Shown: one piece after another, positions 27,433 through 36,819 of the stretch
How the letters are laid out: every line of letters begins with the position of its first letter
Position numbering within the stretch: position 1 is the stretch's first letter
From: Denitratisoma sp. DHT3
Lineage (GTDB): Bacteria > Pseudomonadota > Gammaproteobacteria > Burkholderiales > Rhodocyclaceae
DNA: 64,000 bases
Assembly: GCF_007833355.1 (NCBI RefSeq)
Contig: NZ_CP020914.1
Span: forward strand, 2,466,047 to 2,530,046
Direction of reading: 5' to 3'
Notes under the pieces: model-generated
Told to the model about the DNA's origin: nothing
Database searches by the model: none
The model's input: the letters and a program-made list of their open reading frames with translations, nothing else
Position numbers and translations under genes: made by a program

Positions 27433-27993
27433 ATGGATATCGTCAGCCTTACCCATCATTTCCTGATCGCCATGCCCGCCATGGCCGATCCGAACTTTTC
27501 CCGCACTCTGACCTACATCTGCGAGCACAACGCCGACGGCGCGCTCGGGGTGATCGTCAACCGCCCCACGGACATGAGCCTGGCCACCCTCTTCGAGCGC
27601 GTCGATGTGGTGATGGAAAAGGACATCCTGGGCAACCTGCCGGTCTATTTCGGCGGGCCGGTGCAGACCGATCGCGGCTTCATCCTGCATCGCCCCGCGG
27701 GCAACTGGCAATCGACGTTGTCCATCGATGACGGCATGGCGCTGACCAGTTCCCGCGACATCCTGCTGTCGATGGCCAGCCTCGGCGAGCCGCAGGACGT
27801 GCTGGTGACCCTGGGCTATGCCGGCTGGTCCGCCGGGCAGCTGGAGTGGGAGCTGTCCCAGAACGCCTGGCTGACGGTGGCGGCCAAGCCCGAAATCATT
27901 TTCGAGCTGCCGCCGGAGGAGCGCCTGCCCGCCGCCATGCAGCTGCTCGGCATCGATTTCGCCAACCTTTCCGACGTCGCGGGGCACGCCTGA
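27433..27993 (+). CDS. YqgE/AlgH family protein
   Basis: This is a 186-residue protein with the family start [20 protein letters not shown], then [10 protein letters not shown] and [14 protein letters not shown]. The exact function of YqgE/AlgH is not established. It sits directly before ruvX and pyrB, the conserved algH-yqgF-pyrB neighbourhood of beta- and gammaproteobacteria. The ATG at 27433 fits the family start better than the upstream in-frame codon at 27400. Confidence 0.93.
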   Translation: MDIVSLTHHFLIAMPAMADPNFSRTLTYICEHNADGALGVIVNRPTDMSLATLFERVDVVMEKDILGNLPVYFGGPVQTDRGFILHRPAGNWQSTLSIDDGMALTSSRDILLSMASLGEPQDVLVTLGYAGWSAGQLEWELSQNAWLTVAAKPEIIFELPPEERLPAAMQLLGIDFANLSDVAGHA

Positions 27994-27994
27994 G

Positions 27995-28429
27995 TTGGCG
28001 GAGTTGGCCGAATCGACCGAGGGCACCGTGCTCGCCTTCGACTTCGGCACGCGCCGGATCGGCGTCGCGCTGGGCGAATCGCTGCTGGGCCAGGCCCGCC
28101 CCCTGACCATCGTCGACGCCGAAGCCAACGACGTCCGCTTCGCCGCCATCGGCCGCCTGATCGCGGAGTGGCGGCCGGACCGGCTGGTGGTGGGCCTGCC
28201 CCTGGACCTGGCCGGCGCGGAGCACGAGATGAGCGCCCGCTGCCGGCGCTTCGCCCGGCAACTGGAAGGCCGCTTCGGCCTGCCGGTGATCCTGGTGGAC
28301 GAGCGCCTGTCCTCGGCCGAGGCGGAGCAGCGTCTCGCCGCCGCCGGCCAGAACTGGAAAACCCGCAAGAAAACCCTGGACGCCGAGGCGGCCGCCATCA
28401 TTTTGCAAAGTTATTTCGACGCCAAATGA
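27995..28429 (+). CDS. ruvX: Holliday junction resolvase-like RuvX (YqgF)
   Basis: This is a 144-residue RNase H-fold protein with [16 protein letters not shown] at the N-terminus, [11 protein letters not shown] in the middle, and [10 protein letters not shown] plus [10 protein letters not shown] near the end. These are the acidic-residue motifs of the YqgF family, implicated in 16S rRNA processing. The start given is a TTG one base after the algH stop; no ATG is available near the family start. It overlaps pyrB by four bases. Confidence 0.92.
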   Translation: MAELAESTEGTVLAFDFGTRRIGVALGESLLGQARPLTIVDAEANDVRFAAIGRLIAEWRPDRLVVGLPLDLAGAEHEMSARCRRFARQLEGRFGLPVILVDERLSSAEAEQRLAAAGQNWKTRKKTLDAEAAAIILQSYFDAK

Positions 28430-29391
28430 ACTCATCCAATCCTCAGTTGAACAAGCATGGCGAATTGCAGCACCTGCTCACCATCGAGGGCCTGCCGCGG
28501 GAGGTCATCCTGCGCATCCTCGACACTGCCCAGCCACTGACCGAACTGGCCGGACAGGAGGAAAAGAAACTGCCCACCCTGCGCGGCAAGAGCGTGTTCA
28601 ACCTGTTCTTCGAGAACTCCACGCGCACCCGCACCACTTTCGAGATCGCCGCCAAGCGCCTTTCGGCCGACGTGATCAACCTCAACATCAACACCTCCTC
28701 GGCGTCCAAGGGCGAGAGCCTGCTCGACACGGTGGACAACCTGGCGGCGATGCAGGCCGACATGTTCGTGGTGCGCCACGCCAGCAGCGGCGCGCCCCAC
28801 CTGATCGCCCGCCACCTGGCGGCCACCCGGCAGGACCACATCCACGTGGTGAATGCCGGCGACGGCCGTCACGCCCACCCCACCCAGGCCCTGCTGGACA
28901 TGTACACCATCCGCCACTACAAGCGGGAGTTCCACAACCTGACGGTGGCCATCGTCGGCGACATCCTCCATTCGCGCGTGGCCCGCTCGCAGATCCACGC
29001 CCTGTCCACGCTGGGCGTACCGGAGATTCGCGCCATCGCGCCCAAGACGCTGCTGCCGACGGGCGTCGAGAAAATGGGAGTGCGGGTCTGCAACGACATG
29101 AAGGAGGGCCTGCGCGGCGTCGACGTGGTGATGATGCTGCGGCTGCAGAGCGAGCGCATGAGCGGCGCGCTCCTGCCCAGCGCCCAGGAATTCTTCAAGT
29201 CCTACGGCCTCACGCCGGACAAGCTGGCGCTCGCCAAGCCCGACGCCATCGTGATGCATCCGGGGCCGATGAACCGGGGCGTGGAAATCGATTCGGCGGT
29301 CGCCGACGGCGGGCAGGCGGTGATCCTGCCCCAGGTGACTTTCGGCATCGCTGTGCGCATGGCGGTGATGAGCATGCTGGCGGGAAACTGA
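28426..29391 (+). CDS. pyrB: Aspartate carbamoyltransferase catalytic subunit
   Basis: This is a 321-residue enzyme with the carbamoyl-phosphate loop [12 protein letters not shown], the [15 protein letters not shown] segment and the MHPGPMNRG ending motif. It catalyses the first committed step of pyrimidine synthesis. It is followed by a dihydroorotase-like gene that lacks metal ligands, as in the Pseudomonas-type pyrB-pyrC' complex, where the partner is structural. No pyrI is seen. Confidence 0.95.
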   Translation: MNSSNPQLNKHGELQHLLTIEGLPREVILRILDTAQPLTELAGQEEKKLPTLRGKSVFNLFFENSTRTRTTFEIAAKRLSADVINLNINTSSASKGESLLDTVDNLAAMQADMFVVRHASSGAPHLIARHLAATRQDHIHVVNAGDGRHAHPTQALLDMYTIRHYKREFHNLTVAIVGDILHSRVARSQIHALSTLGVPEIRAIAPKTLLPTGVEKMGVRVCNDMKEGLRGVDVVMMLRLQSERMSGALLPSAQEFFKSYGLTPDKLALAKPDAIVMHPGPMNRGVEIDSAVADGGQAVILPQVTFGIAVRMAVMSMLAGN

Positions 29392-29478
29392 CATGATCCC
29401 CCACGTTTGCGGCTGTGCCGCTGTACCGCCCCCAAAGGGGGCCGCTGCCTCCCTCGGGGCGGCCCTTCGGGAGACACC

Positions 29479-30771
29479 ATGAAACTCCAGATCAAGAACG
29501 GCCGTCTCGTCGATCCGGCCGCAAATATCGATCGGCAGGCCGATCTGTTCATCGCCCACGGCCGGGTGGCGGGCGTCGGCACGATGCCGGCGGGCTTCGC
29601 CGACAACGGCACGGTGAGCACCATCGACGCCGCGGGCTGCGTGGTCTGTCCGGGGCTGGTGGATCTTTCCGCGCGCCTGCGGGAGCCGGGCTATGAATAC
29701 CGCGCCACCCTGGAATCGGAGATGGCCGCCGCCGCCGCCGGCGGCGTCACCAGCCTGGCCTGCCCGCCGGACACCGATCCGCCGCTGGACGAGCCGGGGC
29801 TGGTGGAGATGTTGAAGCACCGGGCGCGGCTGCCGGAGTTCGCCAAGGTCTACCCGATCGGCGCCCTGACCGAGAAGCTGGGCGGCAAGCACCTCACCGA
29901 AATGGCCGAGCTGGCCGAAGCGGGCTGCGTCGCCTTCGGTCAGGCCAACAGCGCCATCATCGACACCCAGGTGCTGCTGCGGGCGATGCAATACGCCGCC
30001 ACCTTCGATTTTCCGGTCTGGCTGGCGGCCCAGGACCCCTATCTGGCCCGGGGCGGCATCGCCCACGATGGTGAAGTCGCGGCCCGGCTGGGCCTGGCGG
30101 GCATTCCGGTGGCGGCCGAGACCATCGCCCTGGCGACCATCCTGCAACTGGCCCGGGTCACCGGCGCCCGCGTCCACATCACGCGCATCTCCTCGGCCAT
30201 GGCGGTGGACATGATCGCCGGCGCCCGCGCCGCGGGCGTCGCCGTCACTTGCGACGTGGCCGTGCATCACCTGCATCTGTGCGAGAACGACATCGGCTTT
30301 TTCGACCCCCATGCCCGGCTCGATCCGCCGCTGCGCGCCCAGCGCGACCGCGACGCCCTGCGCCGGGGCCTGGCCAGCGGCGTCATCAACGCCCTGTGCT
30401 CCGACCATACGCCGGTGGACGACGACGGCAAGCAACTGCCCTTCGGCGAAGCCGAGCCCGGCGCCACGGGGCTCGAACTGCTGCTGCCGCTGACCCTCAA
30501 GTGGGGCCGGGAGATGGGGCTTTCCCTGAGCGAGACCCTGGCCCCGATCACCGCCGCGCCGGCCCGGCTGCTGGGCGTGGAAGGCGGCAGCCTGGCGGCG
30601 GGCGCGCCGGCCGACATCTGCATCTTCAATCCCGCCGCTTCCCAGCGGGTCAGCCGCGAATCTCTCCGCAGCCAGGGCAAGAACACGCCCTTCCTGGGCT
30701 GGGAGCTTGAGGGACGGGTGAGGTACACTCTGGTTGACGGACACTTGTCCTACGATGGTTCGTGGGGCTGA
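29479..30771 (+). CDS. pyrC': Dihydroorotase-like protein PyrC' (probably inactive)
   Basis: This is a 430-residue amidohydrolase-fold protein aligned to dihydroorotase. In place of the usual DxHxHLREPG metal site it reads GLVDLSARLREPG, so both His ligands of the first motif are missing. Later conserved blocks remain (CSDHTPVDDDGK). Such proteins in Pseudomonas and many betaproteobacteria are non-catalytic partners that hold the PyrB complex together; a true dihydroorotase should be encoded elsewhere. The start at 29479 is the first ATG after a hairpin-rich 87-base spacer behind pyrB. Confidence 0.88.
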   Translation: MKLQIKNGRLVDPAANIDRQADLFIAHGRVAGVGTMPAGFADNGTVSTIDAAGCVVCPGLVDLSARLREPGYEYRATLESEMAAAAAGGVTSLACPPDTDPPLDEPGLVEMLKHRARLPEFAKVYPIGALTEKLGGKHLTEMAELAEAGCVAFGQANSAIIDTQVLLRAMQYAATFDFPVWLAAQDPYLARGGIAHDGEVAARLGLAGIPVAAETIALATILQLARVTGARVHITRISSAMAVDMIAGARAAGVAVTCDVAVHHLHLCENDIGFFDPHARLDPPLRAQRDRDALRRGLASGVINALCSDHTPVDDDGKQLPFGEAEPGATGLELLLPLTLKWGREMGLSLSETLAPITAAPARLLGVEGGSLAAGAPADICIFNPAASQRVSRESLRSQGKNTPFLGWELEGRVRYTLVDGHLSYDGSWG

Positions 30772-30794
30772 CATCAATCAACCGAGGAAACAGC

Positions 30795-31553
30795 ATGGGA
30801 AAGCTTGACGGCAAGGTCGCCCTGATCACGGGCGCGGGGGGCGGTATCGGCCAGGGCATCGCGCTCGCCATGGCCAAGGAAGGCGCCGACATCGCGGTGG
30901 TGGAACTCAACGCGGAGGCCGCCGCCAAGACCGTGGAATTGGTGCGGGCGCTGGGCCGCAAGGCCGTCGCCATTCCCTGCAACGTCGGCGTCCGCACCGA
31001 GGTGAACGCCGCCGTGGACGCCACGGTGAAGAATCTGGGTGCGCTGGACGTCCTGGTCAACAACGCCCACGCCTCCCGCCCCGGCATCCCCCTGGAGAAG
31101 GTCTCCGAGGACGACATGGCGCTCTCCATGAACTCGGGCTTCTACGCCACCTGGTACATGATGCAGGCCGCCTTCCCCCACTTGTCGAAAAAAGGCGGCA
31201 AGGTCATCAACTTCGGCTCCGGCGCCGGCGTCGTCGGCCAGTCCGGCCAGACCGCCTACGCCGCAGCGAAGGAAGCCATCCGAGGCATGAGCCGGGTCGC
31301 CGCCACCGAGTGGGGCCGCCACAGGATCAACGTCAATGTAATCTGCCCCGCCGCCGAATCCCCCGGCGTCGCCAAGTGGAAGGCGGAAATGCCCAAGGCC
31401 TATGAGGCCGTGCTGCGGACCATCCCCCTGGGCCGCTACGGCGACTGCGAGCGCGACATCGGCCGCGCCGCCGTGTTCCTCGCCTCCGAGGATTCCGACT
31501 ACATCACCGGCCAGACCCTGATGGTGGACGGCGGCGCCTGCTTCGTCCGCTGA
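30795..31553 (+). CDS. SDR family oxidoreductase, tandem copy 1
   Basis: This is a 252-residue classical SDR: TGAGGGIG cofactor loop, NNAH, catalytic Ser in FGSGAG, YAAAK, and a VDGG ending. It is nearly identical to the next gene: I count 29 differences in 252 residues, clustered around residues 99-106, 146-150 and 192-212. The last two clusters lie in the loop and helix that shape the substrate pocket in SDRs. Either copy could be an alcohol dehydrogenase of the DUF1214-sulfotransferase pathway that follows. The substrate is unknown. Confidence 0.9.
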   Translation: MGKLDGKVALITGAGGGIGQGIALAMAKEGADIAVVELNAEAAAKTVELVRALGRKAVAIPCNVGVRTEVNAAVDATVKNLGALDVLVNNAHASRPGIPLEKVSEDDMALSMNSGFYATWYMMQAAFPHLSKKGGKVINFGSGAGVVGQSGQTAYAAAKEAIRGMSRVAATEWGRHRINVNVICPAAESPGVAKWKAEMPKAYEAVLRTIPLGRYGDCERDIGRAAVFLASEDSDYITGQTLMVDGGACFVR

Positions 31554-31577
31554 CTCCCCCGCAACACCCCGAACCCT

Positions 31578-31601
31578 CCCGCGTCGCTGAAACGACGCGG
31601 G
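31578..31601. repeat. Perfect hairpin between the duplicated SDR genes
   Basis: CCCGCGTCG (31578-31586) and CGACGCGGG (31593-31601) form a 9-bp stem around CTGAAA. There is no T tract. It lies in the 88-base spacer between the two SDR copies and could be an RNA-processing or attenuation element. Confidence 0.6.
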
Positions 31602-31641
31602 ACTGAAGCCCATCCCCATACATCACACGAGGAGAACACTC

Positions 31642-32400
31642 ATGGGAAAGCTTGACGGAAAAGTCGCCCTGATCACGGGCGCCGGCGGCGGCATCGGCCA
31701 GGGCATCGCGCTCGCCATGGCCAAGGAAGGCGCCGACATCGCCGTGGTGGAACTCAACGCCGATTCCGCGGCGAAGACCGTGGAACAGGTGCAGGCGCTG
31801 GGCCGCAAGGCCATCGCCATCCCCTGCAACGTCGGCGTCCGCGCCGAAGTGAACGCCGCCGTGGACGCCACGGTGAAGAATCTGGGCGGGCTGGACATCC
31901 TGGTCAACAACGCCCATGCCTCCCGCCCCGGCATCACGCTGGAAGAAACGTCCGACGAAAACATGGCGCTGTCGATGAACTCCGGCTTCTACGCCACCTG
32001 GTACATGATGCAGGCCGCCTTCCCCCATCTCTCGAAAAAGGGTGGCAAGGTCATCAACTTCGGCTCCGGCGCCGGCATCAACGGCATGTGGGGGCAGACC
32101 GCCTACGCCGCGGCGAAGGAAGCCATTCGCGGCATGAGCCGGGTCGCCGCCACCGAGTGGGGCCGCCACAGGATCAACGTCAATGTGATCTGCCCCGCCG
32201 CCGAATCCCCCGGCGTCAAGAAGTGGAAAGAGGAACTGCCGGACCAGTACCAGGCGTCGCTCGCCCGCATCCCCCTGGGCCGCTACGGCGACTGCGAGCG
32301 TGACATCGGCCGCGCCGCCGTCTTCCTCGCCTCCGAGGACTCCGACTACATCACCGGCCAGACCCTGATGGTGGACGGCGGCGGCACTTTCGTCCGTTAA
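31642..32400 (+). CDS. SDR family oxidoreductase, tandem copy 2
   Basis: This is a 252-residue classical SDR, a tandem duplicate of the preceding gene with the same cofactor loop and YAAAK active site. Differences cluster in the loop after the catalytic Ser (GINGMWGQ against GVVGQSGQ) and in the late substrate-binding segment (KKWKEELPDQYQAS against AKWKAEMPKAYEAV). This suggests a change of substrate preference rather than simple redundancy. A GAGGAG ribosome binding site precedes the ATG. The 203-base gap after it holds GC-rich sequence without a recognised gene. Confidence 0.9.
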   Translation: MGKLDGKVALITGAGGGIGQGIALAMAKEGADIAVVELNADSAAKTVEQVQALGRKAIAIPCNVGVRAEVNAAVDATVKNLGGLDILVNNAHASRPGITLEETSDENMALSMNSGFYATWYMMQAAFPHLSKKGGKVINFGSGAGINGMWGQTAYAAAKEAIRGMSRVAATEWGRHRINVNVICPAAESPGVKKWKEELPDQYQASLARIPLGRYGDCERDIGRAAVFLASEDSDYITGQTLMVDGGGTFVR

Positions 32401-32603
32401 CGCCCGTCCCTTCAAGGGGAGGGCCGGGGTGGGGATGGGTTTCCGAGCGGCTTCACGCGTCACCCATGATTGCTCGGTCCACCCCATCCCCCTCGGGTGC
32501 TGGCTGATCGACGCGGTAGTGCTTCCTGTTTCCTGGTGAGGTTATCGCCAAAGCCGGTCAGCTGCGAACATGGCGGTTACCCATTCGTTTGAAGGGAGGC
32601 GCC

Positions 32604-33716
32604 ATGAGAAGCCAGAGTCACCAAGCTTTTCATCAATTGCTCGACAGCCTGCGGGACTATGCCGATATCTGCCTGGGAGATGGGACGCTCAGGGAAATCG
32701 ACCAGCTGGACGGGTTCCGCAACATTCTGCATCTGCTCTGCGTTGGCGCCGATTGTTATCTGGAAGGCGACCCCGAGCGTCCGGCGTTCGTCGTCATGAC
32801 CTCGCCGACCCGCAAGTGGATGGGGGACAACCCCGATTGCTATTCCTATTTCGCTCCCATCCGCGGCGACCGGGCCTATCGCATCCGGGGTCGGCGGGCG
32901 GGCGAAAAGTATCTCTCCTTCTCGATCCATGGACGCGTGGCGGCGGATCGCCTTGGTCCTTCGGCGGAGCCGCTCCTGGCGGATATCAGCGATCGCCAAT
33001 TGCAGTTCGACGCCGACGGCGGCTATGAAATCATTCTCAGCCGAGACCCTTGTCCGGGAAACTGGATTCGCTTGCCGGACAACGCGGCATCGGTGATCAG
33101 CCGCCACATCTATGAGGATTCCCGGCCCGCCCTGGCAAACCCTGATATCCGGATCTCCCTGAGCATCGAACCGCTCGAACCGCCGCCGCCCCGCCCCATG
33201 GCCGACGACGCGAGCTTCGCGCGCAAACTGCGGGACGTCAATGCCTTCATCCGCGGCGCCACCTTCGACATGCTGACGCCGTCCGGTCAGCCGGCATTCA
33301 CGCTGCTTCCGCCCAACGAGATGCCGGCGCCGATCGTGTTTCGAGCGTCGGGTAGCGGCGGCTGGGGCGGCGGCGACATTGCCTATGCCATGGGTGTGTA
33401 CCGTCTGCGGGCCGATGAAGCACTGGTGATGGAGGGCCGGTTTCCCGACTGTTCATTCGTCAATGTGATGCTCTGGAACCGATACATGCAGACCCTGGAA
33501 TACCGGGATCGGCAGATTTCCCTGAATCGCAGCCAGTTGCAGCTGGAACCCGACGGCTCCTACCGCATCGTGCTGGCGGCGCGCGATCCAGGCTGCGCCA
33601 ACTGGCTGGATACCTGCGGCCGGGAGGAAGGGCTGATTTTCTGGCGCATGCTGCTGCCGGCGGAGGACCCGCCCAAGCCCCGTTGCCGCGTGGTGCCCAT
33701 CTCGGATTTGAATTGA
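32604..33716 (+). CDS. DUF1214 domain-containing protein, second copy
   Basis: This is a 370-residue protein homologous, at moderate similarity, to the one at 1296-2420. It has the same C-terminal pattern (MGVYRLRADEALVMEGRFPD, LEPDGSYRIVLAARDPGCAN), matching DUF1214. It has a strong GGGAGG ribosome binding site before the ATG at 32604. It is followed after 17 bp by a sulfotransferase gene, as in the first locus. No function is established for the domain in this setting. Confidence 0.85.
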   Translation: MRSQSHQAFHQLLDSLRDYADICLGDGTLREIDQLDGFRNILHLLCVGADCYLEGDPERPAFVVMTSPTRKWMGDNPDCYSYFAPIRGDRAYRIRGRRAGEKYLSFSIHGRVAADRLGPSAEPLLADISDRQLQFDADGGYEIILSRDPCPGNWIRLPDNAASVISRHIYEDSRPALANPDIRISLSIEPLEPPPPRPMADDASFARKLRDVNAFIRGATFDMLTPSGQPAFTLLPPNEMPAPIVFRASGSGGWGGGDIAYAMGVYRLRADEALVMEGRFPDCSFVNVMLWNRYMQTLEYRDRQISLNRSQLQLEPDGSYRIVLAARDPGCANWLDTCGREEGLIFWRMLLPAEDPPKPRCRVVPISDLN

Positions 33717-33733
33717 AAAACGGAGGTTCCGCC

Positions 33734-35011
33734 ATGAACGACACTGCACCCGCTTCCGTTCGCATCACCGATCTGGCTCGACCGCGTCTTCCGCTGCCTT
33801 TGAGGACGGTCAACTGGTTGGGGCAGCCCTGGGCCCGATCGCTGATCGGGCTGGACATGACGGAGCTGATGAATACCGCCCGGCGGCAGGCCGGACTCGA
33901 CGACTTCGGCCCGGACTCGTCCTTCCTCGAACCGCTGCGCACGCTGCTGTTCTGCCTGGACAAGGAAGCCGACCTGAGTTTTCTTGGGCGAATCGGCGCG
34001 CGCCGCTTCATTCTTCAGCAATTGCAGAACCGTTTGCTGATCGAGGACGTCATCCGTCGCCATCCGGAAATCCTCGCCGAAAAAATCGAACGGCCGATCA
34101 TCATCGCCGGCCTTCCCCGCACCGGGACCACGCATTTGCACAGCCTGTTGTCCCAGGACCAGAACCTCCAGTACCTGGCCTACTACGAATTGCTGGAGCC
34201 CGTGCTTTCCGCCAGGGAGCAAACCAGCGGCAACGGCCAGGATCCGCGCATCGCGCGTTGCCGGCAGTCCCTGGAAACCCTGGACTGGATGATGCCTTAC
34301 TTCCAGCGGATGCACGAACTGTCGGTCGAGGGGTGCCACGAGGAAATCAACATCTTCACCATCCATTTTTCTTCGATGCTGTTCGAGAACATGTACCGCT
34401 GCCCGACCTACCGGGACTGGTACCGCCAGGCGGACCATCGTCCGGCCTACGATTTCTTGAAGCGCGTGCTCCAGATGTTCCAGTGGCAGCGGCGCTCCCA
34501 GGGGCAGCGCTGGGTGCTGAAGTCGCCCCAGCACCTGGAAACGCTGGATGCCCTGATCGACACGTTCCCCGATGCCCGCATCGTCCAGACTCACCGCGAC
34601 CCGGTCCGCATCACCGCTTCCACACTGGTGATGGACACCTATGGCAAGCGGATGGCCACGCGCGAGGTGGACCTGCGGATCAACGGCCGCTACTGGAGCC
34701 GGCGGGTGGAAGACCTGCTGTACGGCGCCATGGAGGGACGTCGCAAATTGCCGCAGGAACAAGTGACGGACGTGATATTTCCGGAGTTCATCAAGGACCA
34801 GATCGGCACGGTGGAACGGTTGTACCGCTTTTTCGAACTGCCCTTCACCGAGCAGGCGCGGCAGGCCATGGCGGCCTTCATCGCGGCCAACCCCAAGGGG
34901 CGGCATGGCACGGTCGATTACGTTCTCGAGGATTTCGGCATCGATCCCCAGGAACGGCGGGCGGCCCTGCGCCCTTACCAGACGCAGTATGGGGTGCCTG
35001 ACGAAGAATAG
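33734..35011 (+). CDS. Sulfotransferase family protein, second copy
   Basis: This is a 425-residue Sulfotransfer_3-type protein with the PAPS loop IAGLPRTGTTHLHSLLS (about residues 124-140), the conserved LKSPQHLETLDAL segment and the 3'-phosphate site IVQTHRDPVRITAS. It is about 40 residues longer than the first copy, mainly at the N-terminus. GGAGG precedes the ATG. The acceptor is unknown; the genomic link to DUF1214 and SDR genes is the main clue. Confidence 0.88.
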   Translation: MNDTAPASVRITDLARPRLPLPLRTVNWLGQPWARSLIGLDMTELMNTARRQAGLDDFGPDSSFLEPLRTLLFCLDKEADLSFLGRIGARRFILQQLQNRLLIEDVIRRHPEILAEKIERPIIIAGLPRTGTTHLHSLLSQDQNLQYLAYYELLEPVLSAREQTSGNGQDPRIARCRQSLETLDWMMPYFQRMHELSVEGCHEEINIFTIHFSSMLFENMYRCPTYRDWYRQADHRPAYDFLKRVLQMFQWQRRSQGQRWVLKSPQHLETLDALIDTFPDARIVQTHRDPVRITASTLVMDTYGKRMATREVDLRINGRYWSRRVEDLLYGAMEGRRKLPQEQVTDVIFPEFIKDQIGTVERLYRFFELPFTEQARQAMAAFIAANPKGRHGTVDYVLEDFGIDPQERRAALRPYQTQYGVPDEE

Positions 35012-35038
35012 CTTTTGGCTCGCCCCCTTTCGGCTCGC

Positions 35039-35057
35039 CTGAGCTTGACGAAGGGCC
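35039..35057 (-). repeat. Short dispersed repeat, copy 1
   Basis: Read on the minus strand, these 19 bases (GGCCCTTCGTCAAGCTCAG) match 37541-37559 with two differences. The motif resembles the CCTTCGACAGGCTCAG-type intergenic repeats common in betaproteobacteria. Here it lies between the convergent sulfotransferase and yggU genes. Confidence 0.55.
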
Positions 35058-35107
35058 GGTACTGAATCTCGCCGAAGGACTCGGGCGGGCGGACTTAACA
35101 GCGTTTC

Positions 35108-35410
35108 CTAACCCGGATCGTCCCCCAGCAATCGCCGTTGCGTCGTATCTGCGTCCATGCCGGCCACGGCGATTTTTTTGGTGCGCGATGTCTGGCCGGC
35201 AACCAGGCTGACCCGGCTCTTGGCAATGCCCAGTTGTTCGGCGATGAACTCCACCAGGCAGGCGTTGGCCTTGCCGTCCACGGGTGGCGCCGCCAGGCGG
35301 ATCTTCAGCGCCTCGCCGTGCAGGCCCGCCACTTCGGTGCGCTTGGCGCCGGGCTGGACGTGCAGCGCCAGCACCACGCCGTCGCCCTGCGGTCGCAGCC
35401 AGGCGCTCAC
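35108..35410 (-). CDS. yggU: DUF167 family protein YggU
   Basis: This is a 100-residue protein with HVQPGAKRTEVAGLHGEALK, RLAAPPVDGKANACLVEFIA and SLVAGQTSRTKKIAVAG, the three blocks of the DUF167/YggU family, whose function is unknown. The start is a GTG overlapping the yggT stop by four bases. It is the last gene of the proC-yggT-yggU run read leftwards. Confidence 0.9.
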   Translation of the reverse strand: MSAWLRPQGDGVVLALHVQPGAKRTEVAGLHGEALKIRLAAPPVDGKANACLVEFIAEQLGIAKSRVSLVAGQTSRTKKIAVAGMDADTTQRRLLGDDPG

Positions 35411-35976
35411 CGCATCGGCATCAAGAGCGCGCCGAACAGGCTGGTCAGCACCGCCAGCAGCAACTGGATCGCCAGCAGCGCCGCCAGCGGCGACAGGTCC
35501 ACGCCGCCGATGGGCGGGATCAGGCGCTGGAAGGGCCGCAGCAGCGGCTGGGCAAGCGCGTTGACCACCGGCGCCATCGGCGCGTAGGGATTGATCCAGG
35601 AAAGCAGGGCGGCGACGATGATCACGCCTTGCGCCAGCCAGGCCGCCAGCTTCAAGGTTTCCAGCAGGGCCAGCAGCGCCACCAGACCCACCGCCTCCAA
35701 CGGGCCGCCACCGAGGCCGCCCAGGCCATGGGCCAGGCCCAGGTAGAGCCCCTGCGCAAGCCAGGCCAGCACCAGACTGGCGAGATCGAGTCCCCAGGCG
35801 CTGGGGATCACGCGCCGCGCCGGGCGCACGGCCCAGTCGGTCACCGCCACCAGGAACTGGGCGATCGGATTGCGGTAGGGCGCCCGCGCCCATTGCAGGG
35901 CGAAGCGGGCCAGGAGGGCGAGGCTGAGAAAGCCCGCCAGGACGTCCAGCACCATCAGGAACAGGCGAATCAACAT
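35407..35976 (-). CDS. yggT: YggT family membrane protein
   Basis: This is a 189-residue protein made of two repeats of the YggT unit, each with hydrophobic helices around LARFALQWARAPYRNPIAQF and LLSWINPYAPMAPVVNALAQ. It is an integral inner-membrane protein and the family has been linked to osmotic tolerance; its role is not well defined. GGAGG precedes the ATG, which overlaps the proC stop by one base. Confidence 0.93.
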   Translation of the reverse strand: MLIRLFLMVLDVLAGFLSLALLARFALQWARAPYRNPIAQFLVAVTDWAVRPARRVIPSAWGLDLASLVLAWLAQGLYLGLAHGLGGLGGGPLEAVGLVALLALLETLKLAAWLAQGVIIVAALLSWINPYAPMAPVVNALAQPLLRPFQRLIPPIGGVDLSPLAALLAIQLLLAVLTSLFGALLMPMR

Positions 35977-36800
35977 TATTCCTCCGCACCCAGCAGCTCG
36001 CACAGCTCCCGGCCGCGCTGGTTGGCGGCGGCGGTGCCGCGGCGGATGGCGGCCATCACGCCGTCGGCCTCGAAGCTGTTCAAGGCGGCCTCGGTGGTGC
36101 CGCCCTTGGAGGTCACCCGCTGGCGCAGCACGGCGACCGACTCCGCGCTCTGCCCGGCCAGGCGGGCGGCGCCGACGAAGGTCTCGACGGTCATCAGGCG
36201 CGCCGTGGCGTCGTCGAAGCCGAGATCGCGGGCGGCGTTCTCCAGCGCTTCCATCAGATAGAAGACGTAACCAGGGCCGCTGCCGGAAATGGCGGTGACC
36301 GCGTCCATCTTGGCCTCGTCGTCGATCCACAGGGTGCGACCGACGGCGCCGAGGATTTTCTCCGCCATGCCCTGGCCCTCCCGATCCACGCTGGGATCGG
36401 CGTAGAGGCCGGTCAGGCCGGCGCCGATCAGGGCCGGAGTGTTGGGCATGCAGCGCACCAGGCGGCGATAGGATGCCGCGCCGCCCAGCCAACGGGAAAT
36501 GTCGGCCAGGCGCAGGCCGGCGGCGATGCTGATCACCAGTTGCCCGCCGAGCTTGCCCGCCAGCGGTTGCAGCGCCGCGCGCATCACCTGCGGCTTCACC
36601 GCCAGCACCAGCACCTCGCAATTGAGGGCGGCGGCGTCCACGCCCGCCACGCAGCGCACGCCGTAGGCCGCGGTCAGCTTCTCGCAGGCCTCCGCCTGCG
36701 GCTCCACCACCTGGATGCCGGCCGCCGAATAGCCCTGTTGCCGCAAGCCGCCAATGAGGGCGTTGGCCATGTTGCCGCCGCCGAGGAATGTGATTTTCAT
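35976..36800 (-). CDS. proC: Pyrroline-5-carboxylate reductase
   Basis: This is a 274-residue enzyme with the N-terminal NAD(P) loop ITFLGGGNMANALIGGL, the VRCMPNTPALIGAG motif and the C-terminal SGSGPGYVFYLMEAL and TSKGGTTEAALN blocks of ProC. It makes proline from pyrroline-5-carboxylate. It lies in the yggS-proC-yggT-yggU cluster, a conserved arrangement. Confidence 0.95.
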   Translation of the reverse strand: MKITFLGGGNMANALIGGLRQQGYSAAGIQVVEPQAEACEKLTAAYGVRCVAGVDAAALNCEVLVLAVKPQVMRAALQPLAGKLGGQLVISIAAGLRLADISRWLGGAASYRRLVRCMPNTPALIGAGLTGLYADPSVDREGQGMAEKILGAVGRTLWIDDEAKMDAVTAISGSGPGYVFYLMEALENAARDLGFDDATARLMTVETFVGAARLAGQSAESVAVLRQRVTSKGGTTEAALNSFEADGVMAAIRRGTAAANQRGRELCELLGAEE

Positions 36801-36819
36801 GGAACCTCCAGAGTGTGTC

